This document shows, in pieces, positions 22,201-32,751 of a stretch of DNA of 64,000 bases. Location: contig CAJINV010000002.1 of the NCBI GenBank assembly GCA_905178155.1, forward strand, positions 7,346,743 to 7,410,742. The letters run 5' to 3'. A program made the translations under genes and the position numbers. The notes under the pieces were generated by a model. It made no database searches. It was not told where the DNA came from and was given only the letters and a program-made list of their open reading frames with translations. The stretch is from Amoebophrya sp. A120. Taxonomy: Eukaryota > Sar > Dinophyceae > Syndiniales > Amoebophryaceae. The stretch's first letter is position 1. Every line of letters begins with the position of its first letter.

Positions 22201-23323
22201 CACCGCCTCCCGGACAGCAGCACCCGGACTGCACCAGCCCACGCAGAACAGCATGCACATCAACCAGGTTGCAATGTTGAGCAGCAATTTAGTTTCAGGA
22301 GCCCCCGCAGCTCCAGGAACGAAGAAGAACAACGTGGAGTTCGAAATGAAGCCACTATTTGGCAAGGCAACAACACCAACTGGTGCTCCATCAGCATCGG
22401 GCTCTTGTTCTTCATCCTCAGACTCTTCTTCCTGGCCGCTGGATCTGATGAGCTCTTCTATGTTTTTCGCGCCGAGATTGCGTGCGGGATGTGGAGTTGC
22501 AGCAGGAGCAAATACTCCCACGACAGCACCAGCCGGTCTCCAGCACCAGGAGGTAGGGGGTGGAAGCTCCCGGGTCGGGAACACGACGACCAACGGGAGT
22601 ACTGTCAGCACGAAGAAGGAGGACAAGACTCTGGCCCAACTGTTTTCGGAAGCTGGCGATGTTGGCACCGAAAACTTTTTGAATTTCGGCAGTTCATCTT
22701 CTGTGAAGAAGCAGGATAGTACAGCAGCTGATGTTAATACCAGGCAGCTGCAGGAGCGCATCAACCCGAGGAACAACTTGGTCAACCTGATCCTCCGCAG
22801 CTCCGACAACACGCCCCTGCTGACGTCCGCTACAACTTCTACAACAGGCGTAACTAAAAATTCTGGTCGTGGGGGTGCAACGGATCGCATCCTTTTTCCG
22901 GCGCCCGCGAACAAAATTGGAACGGCGGGACAAGCTGCTGCTGGACCAAGCAGCCAAGTTCATCTCGGGGCAGCAGCTACAGTACCGGCAACGCAGCAGC
23001 AACACACGCCCCCGCTTTTCCCGACAACGGCTGTCCTCGGCGTGGATCTGGTTCCCGTGCTGACAGCCGCGGCGGCGTCCGCGGCAACGACAGCACGCCG
23101 AGACTGCAACGCATCTCAATCTGGGGCAGACCAGCAGGACAAGAAAAAAACTGCTGCGGTTTCATCTACAGGGGGGAAAAACAAAACCAAGACCGACTCG
23201 GAGACTGAGGTCGAGGAGCTGATGACGGCGGTTGCCGCAAGCCTGTCGACGGCGGAACAAGAAGACGAAGAGCTGGCCGAGGCCATTCGACTGAGCCTTC
23301 AAATCAAGGACTCCATTGTCTAA
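19290..23323 (+). CDS. Unknown protein with C-terminal ubiquitin-interacting motif, split by two introners
   Basis: Three exons are inferred: 19290-19893, 20214-20263 (50 bases) and 20504-23323, giving 1157 residues. The joins fall in frame (tcg gcc gaa aac, and agt ctg atg agc). The N-terminal 85 residues contain a helical region (ICRETLHVLDANLIRIQERM). Most of the rest is Ser/Thr/Ala/Gly/Asn-rich and probably disordered, with islands such as LEDIFVLKHLKQVGLEFRLV (about residue 450) and PFALCIRRHVEEDELQFGAF (about 640). The last 30 residues contain EDEELAEAIRLSLQIKD, which fits the ubiquitin-interacting motif consensus (acidic patch, Ala-x-x-x-Ser core); a weaker copy, EELMTAVAASLSTAE, precedes it. 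This suggests ubiquitin binding; no catalytic domain is seen. Without splicing, the first frame would end at the TGA near 19905. Confidence 0.75.
19894..20213 (+). mobile_element. Introner element in UIM gene, first copy
   Basis: GTATTACAGTGAAAAGTGCC at 19896 pairs with GGGCATTTTTCATTGTAATA ending near 20208; the inverted repeat is about 33 bp and includes a C-run/G-run pair. The direct repeat GCCG lies at 19890-19893 and 20210-20213. Excision of 320 bases restores the frame. Core TTTGTCATGC at 19970-19979. Confidence 0.87.
20264..20503 (+). mobile_element. Introner element, TATGGCG family copy 2
   Basis: Begins TATGGCGTTCTCAACTGTTA at 20264 and ends ATTTGAGAACGCCATA at 20498. Flanks are GTCTG (20259-20263) and GCCTG (20499-20503), a direct repeat with one mismatch. 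Excision joins agt ctg atg agc in frame. The interior aligns with the introner at 7524-7773, for instance in the shared stretch TGTGA(T/C)GCAAGAA followed by GGCAAAAGTG / AGCAAAAGTG, and both carry TTTGTCATGC (here 20402-20411). Confidence 0.9.
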
Positions 23324-24502
23324 GTAGCTACTTCTACGCGGCTGCAGAAGTAACGCTCGTCTTCACGGCCTGTGCGCGCACAGTTATGAATTGCAATCCT
23401 TCAAATTCAAAGAGATTGCGATAAAATTCACTTGATAATTATTGTCAATTCCTTTATAGATTTCTTTTTCGCCATGAGTTGAACTTTGAAGAACGAGTTA
23501 AACTGATAGCAAAATCTGTAGAACCTTCGAATTCATTGCCTCATATTGCAACTTTTTATTCTGCACAGAAACGTTTACTCATCTAGACCTGTGTTATTGA
23601 TTCAGATTCACAACTTATTACATACATACTTTCAATCGGTTGTAGCAATCCAATAATTATTGCACCATCGTGACACTGTAACAAAAAATGAAGAGGTTTA
23701 GAACCTAAAAATCGAGATCCGATCGACGTCTACTCTATGCTTTTTCATGAGAAGTTTTCCTAACGTAATTGAACGAACAACATTTTTTTAGTTGACAAAT
23801 TCACATTGAATGCGCCCGCACGCTCGTATAAGTAGTATCATGGAAATTTCAAGTATTCATTTGAGCAGCAGCACTACATTTGCCCGTAATGGATATTCCA
23901 CGGAACAGATCAGCTCTCAATTTTGTATGCAACCGTTTGCAAAAAATTAATCGAAAACTTGATATTGTCTCCTCCGGTGCCACGTAGACTCTCAGGTTGT
24001 GTCTGACCAAGCATGCCAATGCCTGGCGCTAATCTCTCTGTTTTCATTTCTCCTACTCGAAGTCGGCTTCTATTTGTAATTTGCATTTCGCTATGTCTAT
24101 GCCAAGTGACCGCTTTCTTTCCCTGCGCTTGACGTTGATGGTGGGTGGTTTTCTTGGTCACGTTTTGCTTTAAAACCTTTGTGCACGCTCTCATGTCTCG
24201 AGGATCTCCATCTTTGCGTCTTGGTCGTTCTTGTCTGGTACGAGCCGTAGCACCACAAACACAAACACTACGTAGATCCAGCACTATAGATTAAGTATCA
24301 TTTTTTCGTTTTTGATTCTCTTTTATCTGCCATACTAGTGGGCTCAGATGACCGGCGTGCATTGTGCAAGGGGAAAGTCCCCAACAAAAGAAGTAGGTTG
24401 TCCGTGGTTCCTTGGACGTATTGTCGTGAAAAACGATATGCGTGCACTATCAGTGGCAGAGCGTGCCTAGATGATAATAACGGTGGTTGAAAATGAAATA
24501 AA
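23324..24502. other. Intergenic spacer
   Basis: About 1.2 kb, AT-richer than the flanking genes. No supported gene, RNA or repeat. A 124-codon frame on the - strand (23910-24284) has no recognisable features. Confidence 0.5.
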
Positions 24503-27500
24503 ATGACTCAATTGCAGCATCAGGCGGGAGCACCGCCATTGCCGCAGGGACTTCGATGTTCTCGTTATGCTCTTTATTTCTTCTCCCGATGGCTGCAGTG
24601 CTTGTTCCTCACCTTTCTCAGCACCTCCTTCTGCTCGGCGCCAACAAGATTCTTGGTTCACGGTTTGAACTGGCTTTCCTTGCCCGATTTTGATTGCCGG
24701 GAGAATAACGGAGACTTTGACTACCTCGACTTCACCAACAAGCACGGTGCGGTCGGCACCAAGTTTAGCCTGTTGTGGGAGCAGGCAGGGGAGAGCGAGA
24801 AGCTGGTGAGAGTGAGAGAGGAGCAGGAAGCCTCTCCTTTCTCTTCTGAACAAGATTCCGCACGACCGCCAACGGACCGGGTCGCGATTTTCGCGAAACT
24901 TCTGCGGGAAAAGGTGCTCGTCCCAGCGTCCGAATCGCTGCGCCTGTTCGACCCGGAGTACAACAAAAAACAGCTCTGGCGGCAATGCCCATACGCGGTT
25001 TTGCTGCAGGAATTTGCGCAGCGGATTTTCTGCCTGGCGCTGCTGGAAGATCGTTCTGGAGGTGGAACAGGAAGAGGAGCAGCCGCTGCGCTACAAGACG
25101 CTACTGGTAAAAATGCAGACCCGGCACACCTTTCGAATGAAGTCGCGCAATTGAGACGGAAGTGCCAGTCCCCTGAAACCAAGTTGCAGGGCTTCTTCGA
25201 AGAACTCCTTCAGAAATACACGCTGCCTCCCTTGCTAAACAGTGAGTACATGCACTTGCTCAATGTTTACGCGGCTTTCGGACGGGTAATTGGCAAGTAT
25301 GCCGTATTCCACATAAAATTTCATTTACCAGCACCATACATTGGTGATGGTGCCCATGCACATATAGTTTTTAGTACTCATAGCTACAGGTTGAACAGGA
25401 CTGCAAAGTACATGGAAGTCGCACGACAGCATCCGGTCGTGCAGTTGCAGACGCAAAAAGAATTCTTTGCGTCTTTTCCCAAGCTCCAGCATGCAGCGCA
25501 TGAATATTGGCATTGGATGAGGCTGATGGTGCTGGTATCCTTTCCAAGAGGATAGCCCAGGCCACGAATGGATAGGACAGAGCTGGTAGGACGGCAATCA
25601 GATGAAGACGAAAACAGTATTGATGCCGCCCCGTCGTCCCCTCTCGCAGCTGCTGCTGGAGCTTCTCCCGCGAATTTCGACATAGATCGCGTCCTGGATT
25701 GCAAGAACATCCCACACAGCGAGCAGCTCTTTGACTGGGAGGATTTCTTAAAAGGTATACGTCACTTTTTTCGTTTACTTGCATGCATTCCACCATGGAA
25801 TCGAGCCACCATCTTCTAAACAACACTGCTACAGTTGTTGGTCAGTGTCGCGTGCTCCTGTTCTTCTTCTTGAAAAGAGATCAAACAAAACAGAGGTTTT
25901 TCGTCCGGCAAAGATTTCGTCCGCGGAACGCAGAAGTACGTCTGGCGCTCGGTGTTCAAAGACCTCGAGCAGTATTATTTCCAGTGTCCGCTTGGGCTAC
26001 TGACGTTGCTGCTCGTGCGGATGATGGTCGCGTCCAAAGCCACCTCAGACCAGTACCTGCTGTTCGAGTCCCTGCTGCTGTTCTACCTGAAACGCCTACC
26101 GGAGCAGCTGGAAGCGCTCGTGGATTCTCGTGCTAGTACGTCAGCGCAGGTAGAAGGAAGATCACACCAACGTCATGAAGATGAACAATCGACGCACGTG
26201 GGGGATAGGGATAGCACCACCGGCGAAAACCGGCACCAGCTGACCGACGTGCAACATGAAAGGACAATACAAAATACTTCTGGAGTAGATCTGATTCCCG
26301 ACCTGCTCACAATCCTGTTTATCACTGAGTGGGTTCCGCTGGACGTTTTGACTCTCATCGGCCGCCACACCAGTCAGCGCACGGCCGACGGGAAAATTAC
26401 GTACCAGAACAAGCCGTACTCCTTGGACTTCCACCGAAAAGAGTTCTTGCTGTACTACGACAACGAGGAGGCTGAGGAGGAGGATGGAGAGTCGAAGGAA
26501 ATAACCGGGTGGAGGGACTGGTTTCACTTCCGCCTCGACGACGGGACGGACCCGTCGACGAGGACGTCAACATTCGGAATCTCCGGCGAAGATGCAGGAG
26601 TGGTCGGCCAAAATTTGCAACTGACGGACGAGCAAGCTGTCGCTGAATTCGAAGAGGAAATCGTGTTTGTTTCGAAGAACGTCCTAGTGGTTCCTGATGA
26701 CTTTTCTCGACGACCGGTTCCAGCTGGTGGACTGAGACAAGAAGTAGATCAAAGCAGCGGTAGCACGACCTCCGCTCGTCTATCATCTTCACATCTGCAA
26801 GACGGCTCGCCCTCTAGATCGAAAGGGGGAGATCTAGATCCAGGACCTGCGCTCTCTCCATCCTCCTTCGAAGAGGCTCTAGCGACCGCCTTTCCGCTGC
26901 AGCACCAGGAAACACCAGAGCGAGGTGACCCGAAAAAATTCAAGCACCATACACGCATCTACTCGACGAGCTACAATCCACTGGTCATGCCTGGAGAGGA
27001 GCAGGCCGCTGCTTCTAGGGATTTTTCTGAGGACACACTGGAGCAGGACGTCGTATCTGACACCGATGCTGGTCCGCGAACCTCTCCGCTACTTTCCACC
27101 TCTTGCGCTAACTCACAGTCTGTGTCTGGCAGTGCAGCCACTGAATCTGTCTGCAGCAACGCGGAGAGCGTTCGGGGCTCCTTCGTGGTAGAGCCAGCTG
27201 GGGGATTCTACGGCAAGGAGCTGGTGGTGCTGGGTGCCGCTGAACAAGATCCAGTGGCTGAAAGAGAACTTCAACAGGAAGAGTTTCCTCTTGAACGCCT
27301 TCGAGAAAAAAAATTAGCACCCGGCACCACGCACTTTTTCAACCTTTCCTGGCGACAGCATTTTCAGCTGCTGCAGCAGTACGCCAAGAATATTCAAAAA
27401 TCCCTCGCCTTGTACAATTACACGTTTTTCTCCCTGCTTGCAGGCCTGCAGCTCATCTTGGAATTGTACCAACTGAAGGAAGAGGAACAATTGTTTGGGA

Positions 27501-28858
27501 CAGTAGGGGAAGATGAGGAGGCAACAACTTCAGCCGGGGTAGTTGCTCAAGCGGAAGCCGAACAAACACCAGCAGAACCAGAAGGGCCAGAAGCAGGACA
27601 GAAACAGGACATAGGCGATTCGCAAGTAGAGGTAGATGTAGATAAACTTCAACACGCGAGGAAGACCATGACGCACAGCAACTATGCCAGCAACACTGCT
27701 GGCCACTTCGAGAACGATCAGTTACTGGAAGCTCTTTTCGAGGACGATAGCGGAAGTGCATCTTCAACCGCAGCATCCTTTTCCTTGTCAAAGCAACGCG
27801 TCGATGAAAAAATAAAAATCGAAGATGAGGTAACGAGCAACAAGAAGAGAACCACCACCACGCCGAGGAGAACTACCAAGCGAACACCTGACTCAACACC
27901 ACCACCCGCGCGTCCGAAGCGCCGCCTGATCCCCCGGGTCCACGTGACGATTCTGTGGGGGGAGCGATTGTCGAAGTACTTAAAGAATTTCCTGAAGCGC
28001 GCCAAGGCCTTCGACCTGGACTGGCGGTTCTTCGTGTTTGCGCTCGACGAAGTGGCCTACGAGAGCTGCAAAGTGGCTCGCAGTTCGGGCGACGTCTTCG
28101 ATAGTCGGATCAACCAAAATCTGCTCTGCATCGAGGGCTCGCGAAAGACGATCTACAACAAGTACGTCATCTCTTCCGTAATCAACCGGCTCGGCTTTGA
28201 CGTGGTCTACCAGGATTTTGACACTGTGTTCCTGAAAGACCCGAATCCGCTTTTTGACCGGTACCACTTCGATCCCTCCATCGACATCGTCACGGGCCGT
28301 GACTTCGGGGTGAACTGCGCGAACACCGGGGTTCTGCTGTTCAAGGCCACGCCGGCCACACAGCTGTTTCTGCAAAATTGGCTGGTCTGGACCTGGTGGC
28401 ACCCCTACGAGTTCTCCCAAAAAACCTTCTCGTCCTTTTTCGACATCGAGAAGACGGCGATGCGCAACCGCAGCCCCCCGGGACCGGGGTTCTATCCGGA
28501 TACCGCGGTGCGGAAACCCCGCCTGAAGTTTTTCGAGTCCATCAACACGGTGGTGACACAGCTGGTCTACGGGGACGCGGAGGGCTGGTATGGGGCGATC
28601 GAGAATATTGTCATCTTCCACTTCGTCGACGGCACCGGTGGCGTGGACGAGACTCTCGCGGTGCAGGGCCGGTACGTCAACGCCTTTGACGTGTTTTACG
28701 ACAACGAAAACTTGGACCTACTCGACCCGCAGACGCCCCTGCACGTGCAGGACCAGTCCGGCGGTCTGGCGCAATTTCTCCTGCGCAGTCGGCACGCAAA
28801 GCCGCCGGAACGACCGCTGAAACAGTGCGTGCTCTACATCAGCACGGAAGATCCGTAG
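24503..28858 (+). CDS. Type II membrane glycosyltransferase-like protein (nucleotide-diphospho-sugar transferase, GT77-like)
   Basis: Starts at the ATG at 24503. A hydrophobic segment at about residues 20-42 (YALYFFSRWLQCLFLTFLST) fits a signal anchor, placing the rest in the Golgi or ER lumen. The middle (about 26100-27900) is acidic and low-complexity, with a Lys/Arg/Thr-rich patch near 27830. The C-terminal 320 residues (27930-28858) look like the nucleotide-diphospho-sugar transferase fold: a beta strand HVTILWGERLSKYL, then GFDVVYQDFDTVFLKDPNPL with the metal-binding DxD-type motif, then GRDFGVNCANTGVLLFKATP, typical of GT77/PF03407 proteins. Intron 25755-25913 (GTATAC...CAAAG) is needed to join DFLKDFVRGTQKYVW. 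Segment 25297-25389 (GTATGCC...CTACAG, 93 bases) is a probable GT-AG intron but also reads through in frame. An in-frame TAG at 25553-25555 is unresolved (see findings). Donor sugar and acceptor are unknown. Confidence 0.78.
25297..25389 (+). other. Probable GT-AG intron whose length is a multiple of three
   Basis: AT-rich 93-base segment with donor GTATGCCG and acceptor AGCTACAG. It contains no in-frame stop, so retention would add 31 residues. The composition differs from the flanking exons, which favours an intron. Confidence 0.5.
25755..25913 (+). other. GT-AG intron in glycosyltransferase-like gene
   Basis: Donor GTATACGTC follows ttc tta aaa g; acceptor GGCAAAG ends at 25913. The join gives DFLKDFVRGTQKYVWRSVF in frame. 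The 159-base segment contains stops in the preceding frame. Confidence 0.75.
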
Positions 28859-29535
28859 AGGTGCGCATGCTGGTGGTCGAAGTTCGTTGCGTTACAGTCT
28901 GTAGTTGTTACTGCAGAGGAAAAGTTGAAGAACTATCGGAGAATGCAGGAACCATGAGAGGATAGAAACATGTCTGTCATAAAGTGATCTGCATCCGCAT
29001 ATAATGCAGCTTGCTCGCCCCTGTCGAGCGGCAGCGATTGCAGTGTCCTCCGTTGTTCGTCGTGTTATTTTTTGTTTTCACTCTTTCCTTGCTACGTGCA
29101 CTTCGACTTTGCACTACACCTTGGGACTGGCACCGTGACGCAATTTGAGGGGCGGGCGAAAGACCCCATCTATGAGTCGCAGCTCCATGATATTCAGTTT
29201 CTGAAACTTCTTCACGAGAGCCAGTGGTCCCCAGGAAAAAGAATCTACTAGGCATCGTTCCTCCGGTGCCACGACTTGCGAGGAAATTATGAGCACCCGT
29301 GCAAAAGTTAATACGGTACTACTAGGAGGTAGCGATTTTTAAACGAATTTGCGCAAGACCCTTTTGGTACTTCTAGCAGCAATGTAGGATTTGAAAATTA
29401 TCTAATATGCTACTCCATCTATTTCTACCAATCTCTTCATTGCTCTATTGTGTTTGGTAAAAAGACGCGCACTTATTCTTGCGACGCGCATGCTCCCTCC
29501 GAGGCTGCTTGTGCATAAGTTGACGCGAAGCCATC
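28859..29535. other. Intergenic spacer
   Basis: About 680 bases between two + strand genes, with no supported gene or repeat. Confidence 0.5.
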
Positions 29536-32500
29536 ATGGTCGGGAAATTTGCCGGCGGCACTCGAACGAGCACACCGACGTTCCGCATAAATCTCGCAGC
29601 GGACGACGAACAGGATTCGGACGTGCAAAACCAAGACCACCAGGAAGCTGCTGACTACAGCCGCGTTATCGACACGGCCCCTACTTCATCAGATGTTGAT
29701 GCAAACGTTGACATCCGGCACCGTGCGGAAGTGCAAGTACTACCGCGCGGAGTTTCACGCACACGTATGTCGCAGGAAAGAACAAATCTTGATTATCAAC
29801 AAGTTGAATCGGAAGCGCCGGATCGCGAAGCTTACGTCGAGCACTCCTACCCCCGCCGGATCGGGTCGGAAAAGGATTCGTCCCTTTCAGATTCAGACTT
29901 TGCAGAAGAAGACTTTCAGGATGAAGTAGAGGTAGGCGCTCCGATTATTAGCGTACTTCAAGAGTTCTCTGAACTGAGTCGCCGTCAACAAGCTCGCGGA
30001 AGAAGGCACGAGGAACCGGCTCCACGAAGCAAACACCCATCTTCCGTTGCACCAGACGCACAGCTTGCGCTTGGTCTGCCTGTCGCGCCCGTGTCTGCCG
30101 TCGACCTCTTTGACGATATTGAACAACCGAGTGCGCCCAGTACTAGCCTTGGGAAAGCTGATGTGATCTGCGCAGCGCGGGCGAATGGCGACGATGAGGC
30201 GGTCGATATTTTTTCATCTTCGTCCTCATCAACTCAAGTACATGATAAAGTCAAACACTGCGCCGTCGCTAGTAGAGGAGCTGCTGGCCCCGCCCCGGCG
30301 ACTGCTTTTACCACCAGAACAAGTTCGGCTCAACTCATTTGGAAGAGGATTGCGATTGACAAGCACAAAAGAAACCGGGAAGATCGAAAAAGGGCAGGCG
30401 GTGGTAGAGAAAACATCAACGAGAAAAATCTTCCCAGCAATGAACGACAAGTACTGGCCTCGCGAGGACACTCGTTTCTCGATCGGTCTCCGGACAATTT
30501 TGGATCGTGCCAGGACGAACAGCGCCGGAACTGTCGCCATCTTGATTCTCCCTCACCCTGCTCCACAGCAAAAACTACATCTCGTGCCAAAACTAAGCAC
30601 CTGTCCCTTTCCAGCTGGGAGCAGCGCTTACAGAAGAAAGAAGCGGAACTGCAAGCCCGCGAACGGGCATTCGACCAGCGGGTGGCGAGGGAGCAAGGGG
30701 TGGTGGTGGCGCACGACTGTACATCCAACACTAACCCTGCGCAGCGAGAGCCCAGTCCGCCGAAGCAACTGGTGGGGCGTCGGGTTCCAAAAAAAATGCC
30801 GGTAGGTAGTTCGTCTCGTAGACCCGCTTTCTCCACGGTTTCCTCCCCCACAACCTCCACCTTGACCAGCTCCTGGTCGTACTCGTCTACTCCCTCGATC
30901 GGGGACCAGAATGCCCAGGCCGCCCTCCGATTGTTGAAGAAAACGTACCAAAGCAGTAGTCCTCGACTAGTACACCAACGTCTTGAAGAGCAGACTGCGC
31001 CAAGAGTAAGGGAAAGGGCTGCAGCCGCTGCACCAGACACACTGCACAACAAGGCGAAGCATTCGACAGCGCAAACCCAAAGTAGCACCAGAGTCAAATA
31101 TGTCGATCCAGCGGCTCCAGCTGGATGGCGACCAGCAGTTGCGCCTAGTAGTTCCTCTTCCGTGGGAAATGAACGAACCACGCGACAAGTTCCAGGAGAA
31201 CGACCTTTCGTTTTCAACCCAGACACCCGGACGGGGTTTGCGGGGGAGTATGGCGTTGCTCTTGCTGTGCCGACTGCTGTATCAAAGAGAATGACCGGAC
31301 CCGCTGAAAAAAAGAGCTGCTCGCAGATGAACCACACCGGGACTAGCAGTAGCAGCGCAAGGGTACAGCTGCTGCAGCAGAGGCCACCAAGACCACAGCG
31401 AGCGCATCGCTCGGCACAGAGTCGCACCGCAGGTACGTGGTCAGAACAAGGGAAGAATGCCAATACAGTGCTTCATGCGGGCTGTACAACTCAAGCGGCG
31501 CCATCGCCAAATAGCACCAGCACTACGACCAGGATAGTGCTCCATTCACCACTGTCGTCGAATGGGAATGCTGCAGGTAATAAAAACGCCACTGATACTA
31601 CTGCTGCTGCTGCCCCATCATCAGCAACACGGCAGCGGCAAAACGAAGAGGAAGTACGACCACCAGCAGACTCATTACCTACCCGACCTGCAAAGACCAT
31701 ACCGAGAGCTTCTGCCGTCCTGCGACGAGCGGCGTTGGAAGAGTTTCGAAAAGACTGTCGACCCGACACGGACGCCGCACCATGGGAACAAAGCGGAGAA
31801 AAAGTAGAATCCTGGTGCTCATCAACATTAACCGCATCTTCGTCAGCAACATCCTCTGGCGTAGCTGCTCCGATTGGAGGTACGTCTGCTCGGATGAACC
31901 TAGAGAAGTTGGCACCGTCAGTTCTGGACGGCAACGGCATAAAGAGCTACATGCACTTCGAAAAGGACAACAGGAGCTGCAACCGTAGCCGCAGCGCCGT
32001 CGGAACTGAAAAAGAAAAAATCACAACAATAACTTCCGCATCTTTTCAATTGTCCCTCGCTAACGAGAAGACAGCAGTAGGCCCGAGGACTACAAGTGAA
32101 AAAACCAACGCCCTGGGGAAACTACATCACCCGCGGACCATGACGGCATATCTGATGCAGAAGCTGCTCGACCAAAGATTGTCCAACGAGGTCGACAAGC
32201 AGACTTTGATCGTGAGTAAACGCATCAAGTCCACCTACGCGCGACAGCGCATGCTGACGACGGCCTACAGGAAGCATCCTTGTGCGGTGGGCGTGGCGCT
32301 GGCGGCGACAGGTAAAACTGGCCAAGAACAAAGAAGCGTCCGACGCAACACAGACACGCACGCACCAACATGGAATCCGAAGCGCGAGAAGTTCAGCGTG
32401 GACATCAATGCGGCCAGCAACAGCACAAGGCCCAGTAGAAATTCGCGGGGTTCTACTGGAAAAGCTCCGCGCGCCTCGCCAATCACGTTAGATCTCTGCA

Positions 32501-32751
32501 GCGAGGCCGAGGTAGAAGATCTTCACGGCGCTGGGGACGGTATAATAAAGGAAGAGCGCAAAAAAAAAGCAGGAACAGCCTTTGCTTTTGGATTGAAAGA
32601 CAGGGCGGGGGGCGCGCAGCAGGCACGAGAAAAGAGTGTCCGAACTAGCGCAATAAGCGCTTCTACGAAGATGAAAACAAGTAATACGCAGGGCAATTAC
32701 CTGCAGCAGATGGAAGATGCCCTGCTGCGGCGACGTTTCAAAAGAAAATAA
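29536..32751 (+). CDS. Unknown 1071-aa, mostly disordered charged protein
   Basis: A single uninterrupted exon starting at the ATG at 29536 in a favourable context. No family is recognised. The protein is rich in Arg, Ser, Thr, Ala and Glu. A short charged coiled coil lies at about residues 355-390 (SWEQRLQKKEAELQARERAF). A helical basic region is found at about residues 865-920 (AYLMQKLLDQRLSNEVDKQT, followed by KRIKSTYARQRML). The protein ends in a basic helix (QQMEDALLRRRFKRK). There is no signal peptide or membrane segment. The length of the open frame at this GC content, and its codon use, argue that it is real. A cytoskeletal or nuclear scaffold is possible but cannot be shown. Confidence 0.72.
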   Translation: MVGKFAGGTRTSTPTFRINLAADDEQDSDVQNQDHQEAADYSRVIDTAPTSSDVDANVDIRHRAEVQVLPRGVSRTRMSQERTNLDYQQVESEAPDREAYVEHSYPRRIGSEKDSSLSDSDFAEEDFQDEVEVGAPIISVLQEFSELSRRQQARGRRHEEPAPRSKHPSSVAPDAQLALGLPVAPVSAVDLFDDIEQPSAPSTSLGKADVICAARANGDDEAVDIFSSSSSSTQVHDKVKHCAVASRGAAGPAPATAFTTRTSSAQLIWKRIAIDKHKRNREDRKRAGGGRENINEKNLPSNERQVLASRGHSFLDRSPDNFGSCQDEQRRNCRHLDSPSPCSTAKTTSRAKTKHLSLSSWEQRLQKKEAELQARERAFDQRVAREQGVVVAHDCTSNTNPAQREPSPPKQLVGRRVPKKMPVGSSSRRPAFSTVSSPTTSTLTSSWSYSSTPSIGDQNAQAALRLLKKTYQSSSPRLVHQRLEEQTAPRVRERAAAAAPDTLHNKAKHSTAQTQSSTRVKYVDPAAPAGWRPAVAPSSSSSVGNERTTRQVPGERPFVFNPDTRTGFAGEYGVALAVPTAVSKRMTGPAEKKSCSQMNHTGTSSSSARVQLLQQRPPRPQRAHRSAQSRTAGTWSEQGKNANTVLHAGCTTQAAPSPNSTSTTTRIVLHSPLSSNGNAAGNKNATDTTAAAAPSSATRQRQNEEEVRPPADSLPTRPAKTIPRASAVLRRAALEEFRKDCRPDTDAAPWEQSGEKVESWCSSTLTASSSATSSGVAAPIGGTSARMNLEKLAPSVLDGNGIKSYMHFEKDNRSCNRSRSAVGTEKEKITTITSASFQLSLANEKTAVGPRTTSEKTNALGKLHHPRTMTAYLMQKLLDQRLSNEVDKQTLIVSKRIKSTYARQRMLTTAYRKHPCAVGVALAATGKTGQEQRSVRRNTDTHAPTWNPKREKFSVDINAASNSTRPSRNSRGSTGKAPRASPITLDLCSEAEVEDLHGAGDGIIKEERKKKAGTAFAFGLKDRAGGAQQAREKSVRTSAISASTKMKTSNTQGNYLQQMEDALLRRRFKRK

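Noticed and set aside
25297-25389. Introner in the glycosyltransferase-like gene
   Set aside because: It has GT-AG borders and lacks terminal inverted repeats and the TTTGTCATGC core.
30330-31463. 377-codon frame on the - strand inside the 1071-aa gene
   Set aside because: It is the complement of a longer + strand frame and its Cys/Leu/Arg-rich product looks like a shadow of GC-rich codons.
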